Positions 10,339 to 19,087 of a DNA stretch of 64,000 nucleotides are shown here, piece after piece. The notes under the pieces are model-generated. The model searched no databases and was not told where the DNA came from. It saw nothing but the letters and a program-made list of their open reading frames with translations. Both the position numbers and the translations under genes were made by a program. Source of the stretch: Azorinus chamasolen (taxonomy: Eukaryota > Mollusca > Bivalvia > Cardiida > Solecurtidae); assembly GCA_963576725.1 (NCBI GenBank), contig OY755252.1, positions 53,035,059-53,099,058 of the forward strand, read 5' to 3'. Numbering within the stretch: position 1 is the stretch's first letter; each line of letters starts with the position of its first letter.

Positions 10339-11871
10339 ATGAAAGGAATACATAATTTACGCGTATATGTACATGTTATATTTATTGGATTTACATGTAT
10401 ATATATGGATTTAGTTATGGCACGAAAGAATGTGTTATTTATTGTGTCCGATGATCTTCGTCCCCAGCTCGCTTCGTACTATGGACAGAATTTCCCTTCC
10501 CCGGTTCATCCAAAGATGCACACACCATATACTGATGCGCTGGCAGCACGAAGTCTTCTTCTGACCCGCGCATACGTGCAGCAAGCAATATGCTCACCGA
10601 GCAGATCATCATTTTTGACCGGAAGGAGACCGGACACGACGCATGTCTACGACCTCAAACATTATTTCCGAAATGTGGGTGGGAATTATACAACCATTCC
10701 TCAATACTTTAAAGAAAATGGATATTTATCCGTCGGGATCGGGAAAATATTTCACCCAACATTTGCTGCCTCTCACCACGACGACCCTATGTCATGGTCT
10801 GTTCCTTATTTCCATGGAAACAAAACTTTTGAGAACAATAATGTCAGCTGGCAGGCCATACCAGATCGATTGCTTGTGAAAACCCCTCTCATAGATCAAC
10901 AACTAACAGACCATGCCATAAAAACGCTAAAGGTGCTTGCCCCATCGGCTCTTTCCGGAGAAAAGCCGTTTTTCCTAGCTGTTGGTTTTCATAAGCCCCA
11001 TTTACCATTCGTATTCCCGGAATCTATGTTGAAATATTACCCAACAAGCTCTATACGACTTCCAGACAACCCATACGCTCCTGTTGACATGCCAAAGGTT
11101 GCCTGGCACCACTTTGGCGATCTTCTTTTGTATAAAGATGTTAGCGTTTTTAACGCCACTGGCAAGATTAATACAACTTTTCCTGATAAATTAGTGAAGG
11201 AATTGAGAAGAGCTTATTACAGTGCTGTGACTTACGTGGATTCCTTGGTAGGACGGGTTGTAACTGAACTCGATCGTTTAGGTCTTTCAAACGATACAAT
11301 TATAACTTTCATGGGTGATCATGGGTGGCAGCTGGGTGAGCACGGCGAATGGTGCAAATCAACTAACTTTGAACTAGCAACACAGGCCCCCATGATGATA
11401 AGCATACCGGGACTGACGGACAAGGGCATGCGAAGCAACCAGCTGACAGAATTTGTAGACATGTTTCCAACTCTGGCGGAAGCAGCCGGGTTATCGCCCT
11501 TAGACTTATGCCCTGAGGATTCCACACACGTGGAACTCTGCCGTGAAGGATCCAGTCTGCTCCCGCTTATTAAGAATGGAAATGTTCCTATAAAGGATGC
11601 CACGTTCTCGCAGTTTATAAGGAAAGTTCACGAGCGATTGAACACAATGGGATATACAATGAGGACCGACAGATACCGCTACACGGAATGGGTGCATTTT
11701 AATTTCAAAACGTACAAACCAACGTGGCATAAAGTGCACGGCGTCGAACTGTATGATCACGTGACTGACCCAGAAGAAAACTTCAACTGTGCTTCCGATT
11801 CTACTTATAGATCTACAGTCCGTGCTCTTAGTGACAAATTACACGCTGGATGGAGGCATGCAATTAGATGA
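10339..11871 (+). CDS. IDS-like: Iduronate-2-sulfatase-like lysosomal sulfatase, intronless
   Basis: Complete 510-aa frame. In this family the enzyme removes the 2-O-sulfate from iduronate in heparan and dermatan sulfate in the lysosome. Residues 7-27 are hydrophobic (signal peptide); Met1 is chosen because it leaves that segment intact, although Met23 or Met27 are possible. The sulfatase signature C85-S-P-S-R89 followed by SSFLTGRRPDT holds the cysteine converted to formylglycine. Metal ligands D38, D39, D327 and H328 and active-site K136, H139, H218 and K340 sit in the contexts VSDD, GKIFHP, HKPH, GDHGW and GEWCK. About five N-x-S/T sites are visible (N116, N161, N168, N278, N318). The C-terminus (YRYTEWV ... 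ELYDHVTDPEENFN) matches the usual end of the family, so the protein looks full length. Human IDS is multi-exonic; here no intron or frameshift is seen. That suggests an old retrocopy that stayed intact or an intronless lineage. No AATAAA is obvious close downstream. Confidence 0.93.
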   Translation: MKGIHNLRVYVHVIFIGFTCIYMDLVMARKNVLFIVSDDLRPQLASYYGQNFPSPVHPKMHTPYTDALAARSLLLTRAYVQQAICSPSRSSFLTGRRPDTTHVYDLKHYFRNVGGNYTTIPQYFKENGYLSVGIGKIFHPTFAASHHDDPMSWSVPYFHGNKTFENNNVSWQAIPDRLLVKTPLIDQQLTDHAIKTLKVLAPSALSGEKPFFLAVGFHKPHLPFVFPESMLKYYPTSSIRLPDNPYAPVDMPKVAWHHFGDLLLYKDVSVFNATGKINTTFPDKLVKELRRAYYSAVTYVDSLVGRVVTELDRLGLSNDTIITFMGDHGWQLGEHGEWCKSTNFELATQAPMMISIPGLTDKGMRSNQLTEFVDMFPTLAEAAGLSPLDLCPEDSTHVELCREGSSLLPLIKNGNVPIKDATFSQFIRKVHERLNTMGYTMRTDRYRYTEWVHFNFKTYKPTWHKVHGVELYDHVTDPEENFNCASDSTYRSTVRALSDKLHAGWRHAIR

Positions 11872-11997
11872 CATTTATCCAGTTGAAAACCGTTTTTTTT
11901 GTCGCCAATTAATTTTTTTCATCTGCAAACAGTGTCGTCTGCTTTAAGGTTCAGAATGGCCTTTCCTTTATTTTCTTCTCTAGAACGTAAGTAGTGT

Positions 11998-12069
11998 GTC
12001 AAACAGTTCGGATCCTGATGAGATGCCGAGTTACTCAGTGTCTCATTTGGGTCCAAACTGTTTGCAAAG
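11998..12069 (+). mobile_element. Family B palindromic core
   Basis: A hairpin of about 70 bp from GTCAAACAGTTCGGATCCTG to GGGTCCAAACTGTTTGC, with GATGCCGAGTTACTC at the turn. It lies 130 bp after the sulfatase stop codon and directly precedes a family D copy. Confidence 0.75.
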
Positions 12070-12080
12070 GTTATCACAGA

Positions 12081-12310
12081 TTAACCCATTCCCTCATATT
12101 GACGACTTTTGACGACTCTGTAAAAGTCACTTTGTGAAACCATTGTGATAAATAGAGCATTTGCTCCTAGAGGAGCAAATGCTCTAATTATCACATTGGT
12201 TTCAAACTACAAAATTCTAAAAAAAATCCATTTCTCTAGTTAATGCTCCTTTTCGGTGGATTTATTCAAAAATGTTGTATCTAAAAATAGCCCATGAGGT
12301 AATGGGTTAA
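12081..12310 (-). mobile_element. Family D MITE, TTAA to TTAA
   Basis: 230 bp in reverse orientation: TTAACCCATTCCCTCATATT on the left, AGGTAATGGGTTAA on the right. The hairpin at about 12137-12204 is nearly perfect (GAAACCATTGTGATAAATAG ... ATCACATTGGTTTC). Confidence 0.85.
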
Positions 12311-12569
12311 CCCATTACAGCAAGCCATTGAGTCGCTTACCGGTGACTTCTGTGGCCAAGGTTTTATACATATTCTTCACTTATATTCATTTTAGAAATA
12401 ACATCATCATCAATACTTATCAGCTGTTTTTATAATGGTATTATAAGTTTCAGATAAGATGCGTAAATAAAATTACTTCCAGGATTAACTTCGTTATAAT
12501 AATTTCTTCACTAAACCTTTAATTGTGGCCACTCTTTAGAATCGTCTCTTCCAGTCGATTCCAAGGAGT

Positions 12570-14170
12570 GGTCACAGTATATGGTTTGGTGGAGAAATGA
12601 CGATTTTAGTATTTGGGTACGCACGCTTATCTGTAGCTCTCTGGACCATCACTATATGAACGCAGAATATTTTGGCCATGGTTAAAACTGTAGTATAAGA
12701 TCTATATTGTATACATGTATAGCAAACAGAGGCAACCCTGATCAGATGACTTCTAGACGAGCCGCCTGGTGCGGCTTCGATCAGTTGCATATTCTACGCT
12801 CGGTTCGTTCACGGTTTTGAGAAACTATTGACGTTATGTTGAACATCTTCGGTTAGATCCTAGTTGTTTGTAAATGTTAAGTAGTTTTCTTTCCTTCATA
12901 TAAATGCATTTTACACGCATTTGCAAACTGAGTAGACCCACGTCAGGCGGCTCCAACATGAGTCATCTGATCATAGTCTGCTCTGTTTGCCTATCACTGA
13001 GGCTATGACATTATAATAGGTCTGACACACCAGTTTCTACCAATGCCAAACACATGTCTGAACAGAGTCAGCTAATAAATATTCATGATATTATCATTTC
13101 TTCAATGGATATTCAAAAAGGGAAAGAGTTTATAGGAAAAAGGACAGTTTTTAGCTTGCTGCTCAAATTTGTGCCCGCAAAAATCTTGGTCTAAATTGTA
13201 TTAAAACGCACACTTTATTTTCTTTTTCTTAAAGCAGTTCGATCCTGACGATATTTCAAATTACATGGTGTCTCATTTAGGGTTTCTGGTGTATCATTTA
13301 GATCAGACGACTTTTGTAAGAGCCGTGTTATAAAGGTTTGATGTTTGCTTATGATATAATATAGATCTTTGCAGTTTCTGTCACACTCAAGAATTCCATA
13401 AGTTATAATGCTGTTAAAAACTCGGCTAATAAATATTCATACAGTCATTATTTAAGCGTGAATATTCATGAGTTAAAGGGTCTATATGTAGCATGCTCTA
13501 TGTGCAGTTCCTTGATTACTGTCGTAAACAGTTTGGATCCAGATGAGACGCTGAGTAATTGAGGATCCAAACTAATACTCAAATCATTTGTTTGTAGGAT
13601 AAAAAAGTAATTAATGAAGGTCCCAAAGTAGCTTTTTGCATTATCTTTGCCCTGCAGTAACCTGCAGTACCCTTTCATTCATTTAACCCTTTACTCCATG
13701 AATATTCATGTAAGAAATAATGACATCATTAATATTAATTAGATTAATTGTTATAATAGCACACGGACACAGGTTTAGAATAATATCTATATTAAATCAT
13801 AAGCAAACAGAGAAGACTCTGTTTTCAAGGACACTAGAAATGCGTAATTATGGAGTAAAGGGATCGACATCTTTTCACGTGTGCAGTAGGAGCCGTCTGA
13901 TCAGGGTCTGCTCTGTCTGTCCAGTAGGAGCCGTCTGACCAGGGTCTGCTCTGTCTGTCTGTGAATGTATATAGATCTGGTCTTTCAATTGTTGTTTTTT
14001 TCTACCAAAAGATCTCTTGAAAATGATTTATTTATGAATTTATAATACACTTGCCTCTACAGTGTCTACACATATCAAAAGAACATGTGTACACATGTCA
14101 TTATTCATTCAGCTAATAAATATTCATGATGTCATTATTTCTTACACGAATATTTAACTGCAACGCCTAA
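12570..14170. other. Run of degraded family A and B copies
   Basis: The stretch contains an A copy at about 12886-13135 (GCAAACTGAGTAGACCCACG), A-type remains at 13270-13490, a B core at about 13525-13573 (AAACAGTTTGGATCCAGATG), a reverse A copy at 13683-13862 and another A copy at about 13870-14160. In the last, the core CAGTAGGAGCCGTCTGA plus CAGGGTCTGCTCTGTCTGT is present twice in tandem (38-bp unit). No gene. Confidence 0.65.
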
Positions 14171-14474
14171 TCAGGGAGTGGTATTTAATAGACTTTCAAA
14201 ACCATTTTGGAATCATTTTTAAAGGACCGTCGCCAATCAGAAATACTCGTCTAATTCCGACAAAGCCGTTGGTTTAGCCGACCTCGCCGATGAGTTCCGA
14301 TTGGGACAGAACCTGGATTTACCGACTCGTTGTCAGGCTTAGAACTCAAGGAAATGCTCAAGGAATATATATACAATAAAACCCTCTAAAGCGACAACCT
14401 AAAAAGAGGTGCAATTCTGGTGGCCAAACCCATTCCCGCATGAGGGAGCTTTTTACATAGCATTTTGTCTTCTA

Positions 14475-14703
14475 TGAACCCATTTCCTCATATTGATGCC
14501 TTTTGATGCCACAGTAAAAGTCATTTATTGAAATTATTGTGATCAATAGAGCATTTGCTCCAAATGAGCAAATTGTCTATTGATCACAATGGCTTCAAAA
14601 CTGCACAATTCTAGAATTTTCCTTTTTTCAAATAAATGTCCCTTTTCGGTAGATTTATTCAACGAGGATAGGTGTGAAAATAGTCTAAGATGGAATGGGT
14701 TAA
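14475..14703 (+). mobile_element. Family D MITE copy
   Basis: Left end GAACCCATTTCCTCATATTG, right end GATGGAATGGGTTAA, with the hairpin arms ATCAATAGAGCATTTGCTCC and CTATTGATCACAATGGCTTC. The left TTAA is mutated to TGAA. Confidence 0.7.
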
Positions 14704-14829
14704 TACAGGACGAAATGTATACAGAAAACTCGTGTAGGACCTTTTTGTATCACTTTTGTTTTAGATTAAGTAACCACCAGTATTTTAAGACACCTGTGTT
14801 TATTTATTAAGTGGTCACTTAAGAGAGGG

Positions 14830-15300
14830 ACTCTACTGTACGTCTGTTTCCCAAAATGTTCCAGAATGGACAACGCTGGGAACCAAACCAAACTGGTTTG
14901 AGAATATCCTTGCGTCCCAAACCCGAGAATATGTTGAGATTTCTGTCACATAGGGAATGGTTTCAAACAGATAACCACGGAAACATTTTCAGTGTTTTAT
15001 TAATGAAAACGTACATTGCATCTAATCTATAAGTTGAAACTAGGCGAGTCAGACTTTTACGAACCAGTATGATTTTGTAGAATGAGATGACTGCAGTAAG
15101 TTCTCATTAGAGAGACTACTATATAAACCTTTCACCTGCCATAAAAATAATGTCTGCTTAATCTCTAACCTGTTACAGTTTTCAATTACATACATTTAAT
15201 TAATATTCACGATGTCGTTATTTCTTATATGAATATTCATAGGGTAAAGATTAATTTAAACGTGAGTTTGAAATCGCCAATACTAATATCATGCTGAAAT
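14830..15300. other. Unassigned intergenic DNA
   Basis: No gene. Only a partial A right end near 15180-15255 (GATGTCGTTATTTCTTATAT, ATTCATAGGGTAAAGATTAA) is recognisable. Confidence 0.6.
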
Positions 15301-15309
15301 AAAAAAAAA

Positions 15310-15435
15310 ATCTACCAAAACTGATCTATTGCAGCTTGTTCTTACTGTTGATTCATAAAACTGATCTATTGCAGCTTGTACTTACTGTTGATTCATAAAA
15401 CTGATCTATTGCAGCTTGTACTTACTGTTGAATCA
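15310..15435 (+). repeat. 40-bp tandem repeat, 3 copies
   Basis: Three nearly identical units containing AAACTGATCTATTGCAGCTT and GTACTTACTGTTGATTCATA. A B-family hairpin follows directly at about 15465-15530. Confidence 0.85.
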
Positions 15436-15439
15436 TATA

Positions 15440-15570
15440 AGCGTTTGAGAAATATTGACCGAGTGTCAAACAGCTTGGGTCCTGATGAGACGCCGAGTTA
15501 CCTGGCGTCTAATCTGGATCCAAGCGGTGTGTAAATGTCAGTTAGGTCGCGCTTAGCACGGCAGAGGTTA
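15440..15570 (+). mobile_element. Family B MITE, second subfamily
   Basis: Contains GACCGAGTGTCAAACAGCTT, GATGAGACGCCGAGTTACCT, GGCGTCTAATCTGGATCCAA and the right flank GTTAGGTCGCGCTTAGCACG. The same left and right flanks recur near 32840-32970 and 52210-52345, so this is a distinct subfamily of B. Confidence 0.65.
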
Positions 15571-15789
15571 GCCCTTTCCTTCATATAAACGCATTTTCAC
15601 ACATTGGCAAACAGAGTAGACCCAGATCATGGTCTGTTCTGCTTGCTAATGGAATTGTATCAATCTGTTTCTTTAGTTTAAAATATGGCTACAATGTTCC
15701 ACCTTCCATATTTCACTATAACTATATTGTCCATGAATATTCAGTAGGTATTGAAATTTTGAATAAAGATAGAACAGGGAAAGGATTAA
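15568..15789 (+). mobile_element. Family A MITE copy, subfamily with GAACAGGG end
   Basis: Left end TTAGCCCTTTCCTTCATATA, right end GAACAGGGAAAGGATTAA. Part of the core palindrome is lost (CAGATCATGGTCTGTTCTGC). A similar subfamily copy runs in from the left window edge (1-155). Confidence 0.7.
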
Positions 15790-15893
15790 GGAGATACGGT
15801 CAACTATCTAACGACCAAGTTTGCGTCAAGTTGTGTCCACTTTATGAAACATAAAATGCAAGTATATAGAATGAAAGTAAGATGTGCTAATAG

Positions 15894-16134
15894 TCTAACC
15901 CTTTACTCCATACATAATTGAAATACAAACAGAATAAACCAGTATCAGACAGATCCAGATGGAGCCATCTGATCAGGATCTGCTCTATCTGTTTCTGAAT
16001 TGATATACATATGTAGATATGATTCTACAGTTTCTATCACGTCAAAATGCCATTTTAATTTTTTTTAATGTAATTATAATACTCATGATGCCTTTTTATT
16101 GCTTATATGAATATTCACGAAGTCAAGGGGTAAG
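15894..16134 (+). mobile_element. Family A MITE copy
   Basis: CTAACCCTTTACTCCATACA to AAGTCAAGGGGTAA, with core GACAGATCCAGATGGAGCCA and the CTCATGATGCCTTTTTATTG segment. Confidence 0.7.
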
Positions 16135-16261
16135 TAAAGCCTAAACTATGTGGGTGCGAGTATGTAAAATGTGTTTTATAAAAGATACCATCTAAAAGTA
16201 TGAAGTAGAATAAAAGTTGTAAAAGGTTGTTCATTTACCCGCTGTTTAGAGTATACAGCAG

Positions 16262-16750
16262 TAACCCCCGATAGCGACCACTTAATGAACAGTTGGTATT
16301 AGTCTTTAAAAGCAGATCATTGGTTAATGCAGGACGAAAGTAATGCAAGATGCTCTTGTAGGAGATTTCTGCATTACTTTTGACATGCATTAAGCTAAGA
16401 CCTGTTCTTAAAGACTCTTATGTAAATAGATGATATGGGGCCCATAGGAGCTTTCTGCATAACTTTCATCCTGCATCCAACTACTACTAGGAATTCCGCC
16501 TCTCTTGGATGATTAAGAGAGATTTTACTGTTAACTTAAAATACAAATTCAGGTAAACCTGTCCACAGCGACCGCCCAAACTAAGCATAATGTTGGATCT
16601 TTTAGAAAGGCAGTAGCTGAATGCAGTGCGAAAGTAATGCAGAAAGCTCCTCTAGGAACTTTCAGTATTACTTTCGTCCTGCATTAAGCTACCACATGTT
16701 CTTGTATGCGCTCACGTTTATTCACTACATGGTGGTTATAGGAAGAATCT
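16262..16750. mobile_element. Two family C MITE copies
   Basis: Cores near 16320-16395 (GGTTAATGCAGGACGAAAGT ... GCATTACTTTTGACATGCAT) and 16605-16690 (GCGAAAGTAATGCAGAAAGC, CTCCTCTAGGAACTTTCAG, CCTGCATTAAGCTACCACAT). Outer flanks AACCTGTCCACAGCGACC and GTAACCCCCGATAGCGACCA correspond to decayed C terminal repeats. Confidence 0.6.
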
Positions 16751-17084
16751 ACTGAAATTTGCATACGTACATATACATGTATACATGTACAACGCAGTTA
16801 AATAGGATGATACGATTTTATTTCAGGAAAAATAAAATATCAATATCCCTCTTAACCGGAATTCTAGTAGAGAAGAATTTAGATACGTATAGGCAGGTTG
16901 CTGTTTAATGCAGGGTGAACGTCAACAGATAAAAACTGATTAATCGAATACTGATATTCCTGTCTTCTTATGCCTTTGCAAACAGAGTAGACCTAGATCA
17001 GACAGTTCCTTGAAGAACCGTCAGATGAGTTTCTCGTTCGTCACTGTTTGCTACAGGTACATTTTTCTATATTCTTAATAGAAT

Positions 17085-17205
17085 AACTGCTTTCGTAATG
17101 GTTTTAATAACTGCATTCATATCCATAATGGTTTTAATAACTGCATTCATATCCATAATGGTTTTAATAACTGCATTCGTATCCATAATGGTTTTAATGA
17201 GTATT
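17085..17205 (+). repeat. 30-bp tandem repeat, 4 copies
   Basis: Four units of TAATGGTTTTAATAACTGCA plus TTCATATCCA. They lie inside a family A copy whose halves are near 16970-17060 and 17205-17340. Confidence 0.85.
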
Positions 17206-17347
17206 CATTACCTCTTTGTCTGATAAAGATACTTTTAACGCTATTGCAAACAGTGGAGCCAGATCACTTACAGGGTCTGCTCTGTTTGCTTAAAATTGAT
17301 ATAGAAGTGAGTCTACAGTTTATACCAAACAGTCCTTGTTCATGGTG

Positions 17348-17547
17348 ATTCAGTTTTAAGCGGCCATACATTTGTTGAACAAAGGAGTCTTAAAAACAGG
17401 CGGCTGCTGAATGCAGGGTAAAAGTAAAGCAGAAAGCTCCTATCGAAACTTTCTGCATTACGTTTGACCTGCATTAAGCTACCACACGCCTTATAAACCA
17501 TAATTAGACCTCTTTTTGATGGCCGCTTATGACATGTTCTACAGTGT
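17348..17547 (+). mobile_element. Family C MITE copy
   Basis: 200 bp with left arm TTTTAAGCGGCCATACATTT, core GTAAAGCAGAAAGCTCCTAT / CTTTCTGCATTACGTTTGAC and right arm GATGGCCGCTTATGACATGT followed by TCTACAGT. The inverted-repeat ends match TA-flanked Tc1/mariner-type MITEs (inference). Confidence 0.7.
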
Positions 17548-17687
17548 TATAGAATTCGTCTAATCAATACTCAGATATTCATATTTTCTCACTTGACTAT
17601 TGATGAAGGGAAGTGCTAAATGAAGGGCTAACAATAAGTCCGCCAGCTATGGGTTTATACAATCAGCCGTTCTTCATTGCACATAAA

Positions 17688-17877
17688 TAGAAACTGTCTT
17701 AAGCGACCATCAAAAAGAGGCATAATTACGGGTGTGTAGGGTAGATGGTAGCTTAATACAGGTCAAAAGTAATGGTGATATTTCCTATAAGAACGTTCTG
17801 CATTAAGCAACCACCTGCATTTTAAGACTCCTATATTCAATAAATGATTGGCCGCTCAGGACCAGTTCTACCGTAGG
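17688..17877 (+). mobile_element. Family C MITE copy
   Basis: From GAAACTGTCTTAAGCGACCA to GGACCAGTTCTACCGTA. The core TTAATACAGGTCAAAAGTAA / TTCTGCATTAAGCAACCACC has lost several bases at the turn. It ends close to the next family A element. Confidence 0.7.
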
Positions 17878-17985
17878 TAACTATTATGTTCAAGTTATAC
17901 AACACGTCTGGTTTGAACATATTGTATGCATTGATTTTACAGTTAATATGCCATTTATCCTGATGTCTGTACTTTGTTTTAGTGT

Positions 17986-18355
17986 TTAACCCTTTCCCTC
18001 ATATTAATGCTTTTTCAGGCATTTGCAAAGTGAGTATACCCTGATCAGACGGCTCCTATAGGAGCCGTCTGATCAGGATCTGCTCTGTTTGCTTATGGAA
18101 TAGATCAGGATCTGCTCTGTTTGCTTATGGAATAGATCAGGATCTGCTCTGTTTGCTTATGGAATAGATCAGGATCTGCTCTGTTTGCTTATGGAATAGA
18201 TCAGGATCTGCTCTGTTTGCTTATGGAATAGATATGCTTGTACACTATATGCCACAGTCAGCATCATTTGTTAATAATGCTTTCAAATAGGTCAGCTCAT
18301 TAATATTCATGACAATATTAATTATTTCATGAATATAATACAGGGAAAGGGTTAA
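17986..18355 (+). mobile_element. Family A MITE with internal 32-bp expansion
   Basis: TTAA-bounded copy (TTAACCCTTTCCCTCATATT ... CAGGGAAAGGGTTAA). The central palindrome at about 18040-18076 is essentially perfect (CTGATCAGACGGCTCCTATA / GGAGCCGTCTGATCAG). Immediately after it, GATCAGGATCTGCTCTGTTT plus GCTTATGGAATA is repeated five times (18070-18232). Confidence 0.85.
18070..18232 (+). repeat. 32-bp minisatellite born inside family A
   Basis: Five near-identical tandem copies of the right core arm and adjoining GCTTATGGAATA segment of the enclosing A element. Near-identity implies recent expansion. Confidence 0.9.
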
Positions 18356-18509
18356 TATTGCCAACATGCACCGACTACATCGCTTCTTTAAATAAGAATA
18401 CATATACCAGGAAATCCACATGTTAATTATCACAGGTCGTAATTGAGCAAATTATGCTGTTATTAGTTGTTACCACATCTTCTATCTATTGTTTGTTTTG
18501 TACCATTTC

Positions 18510-19087
18510 TTATGTTTCTGTTTTTTCAGTTTCTTCACTTTGCTGTTGAGTGGGTTCTTTTTCTTCAGCTTTAGTTTCGGCTTCTTCCGCTTTTTCCTGT
18601 GCAGGTTCTTTCGATGGTTCCTCTGCAGGCTCTTTTGAAGCTCCCTCCTCTGTCTTTTCTTGATTTGTTTGTTCACCTGTATTTCCCGTTGCCTCCTCCG
18701 GTTGTTCTGTGTTTTCAGTAGACTGCTGTTCGCCTTCAGCTGGTGCGGACTGTTCATTACCTTCTGCAGGTCCATCGGCAGGTGTATTTTCTTGCTGTAT
18801 TTCTGTTTCTTCCTTCTTTTCATCAGCTGTTGTTTCTTCAGTAACATCATTGTTCGTCTGGATTTCTTGCGACTCTGCTTCCTTTTGTGTTGGCTCCTCT
18901 GATTCGTTGTTGTCAATATGTTTATCACCGTGATGGCTTCCTGAATCTTTCGATCCTCGTCTTGACCCATGATGTGAACTATGTGAACTGTGTGAACTAT
19001 GGCCACTGCTTTTTCTTCTTCTTCTTTGTCCACGCGCAGAGGCTCTTTCCAAGATTTTCTCTATACCCAAGATTGCGCTTGCTAGCT
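18510..19087 (-). CDS. EF-hand gene, terminal coding exon
   Basis: Acceptor TTTTTTTGCAG at 19088-19098. The first two bases complete the Glu12 codon of EF loop 4, then LASAILGIEKILERASARGQ, RRRRKSS and a (HSS)n run lead into the acidic tail ending EETEKTET and TAA at 18512-18510. An overlapping Lys/Arg-rich frame on the same strand and two Cys/Ser-rich frames on the other are shadows of the low-complexity coding sequence. Confidence 0.85.

Noticed and set aside
11319..11760. Two minus-strand open frames under the sulfatase gene
   Set aside because: They are antisense shadows of a strongly conserved coding sequence.
18482..19033. 183-codon Lys/Arg-rich frame on the minus strand
   Set aside because: It overlaps the acidic-tail exon in a shifted frame; codons for Glu/Gln/Thr read out of frame give Lys/Arg. 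The other frame is fixed by four splice phases.
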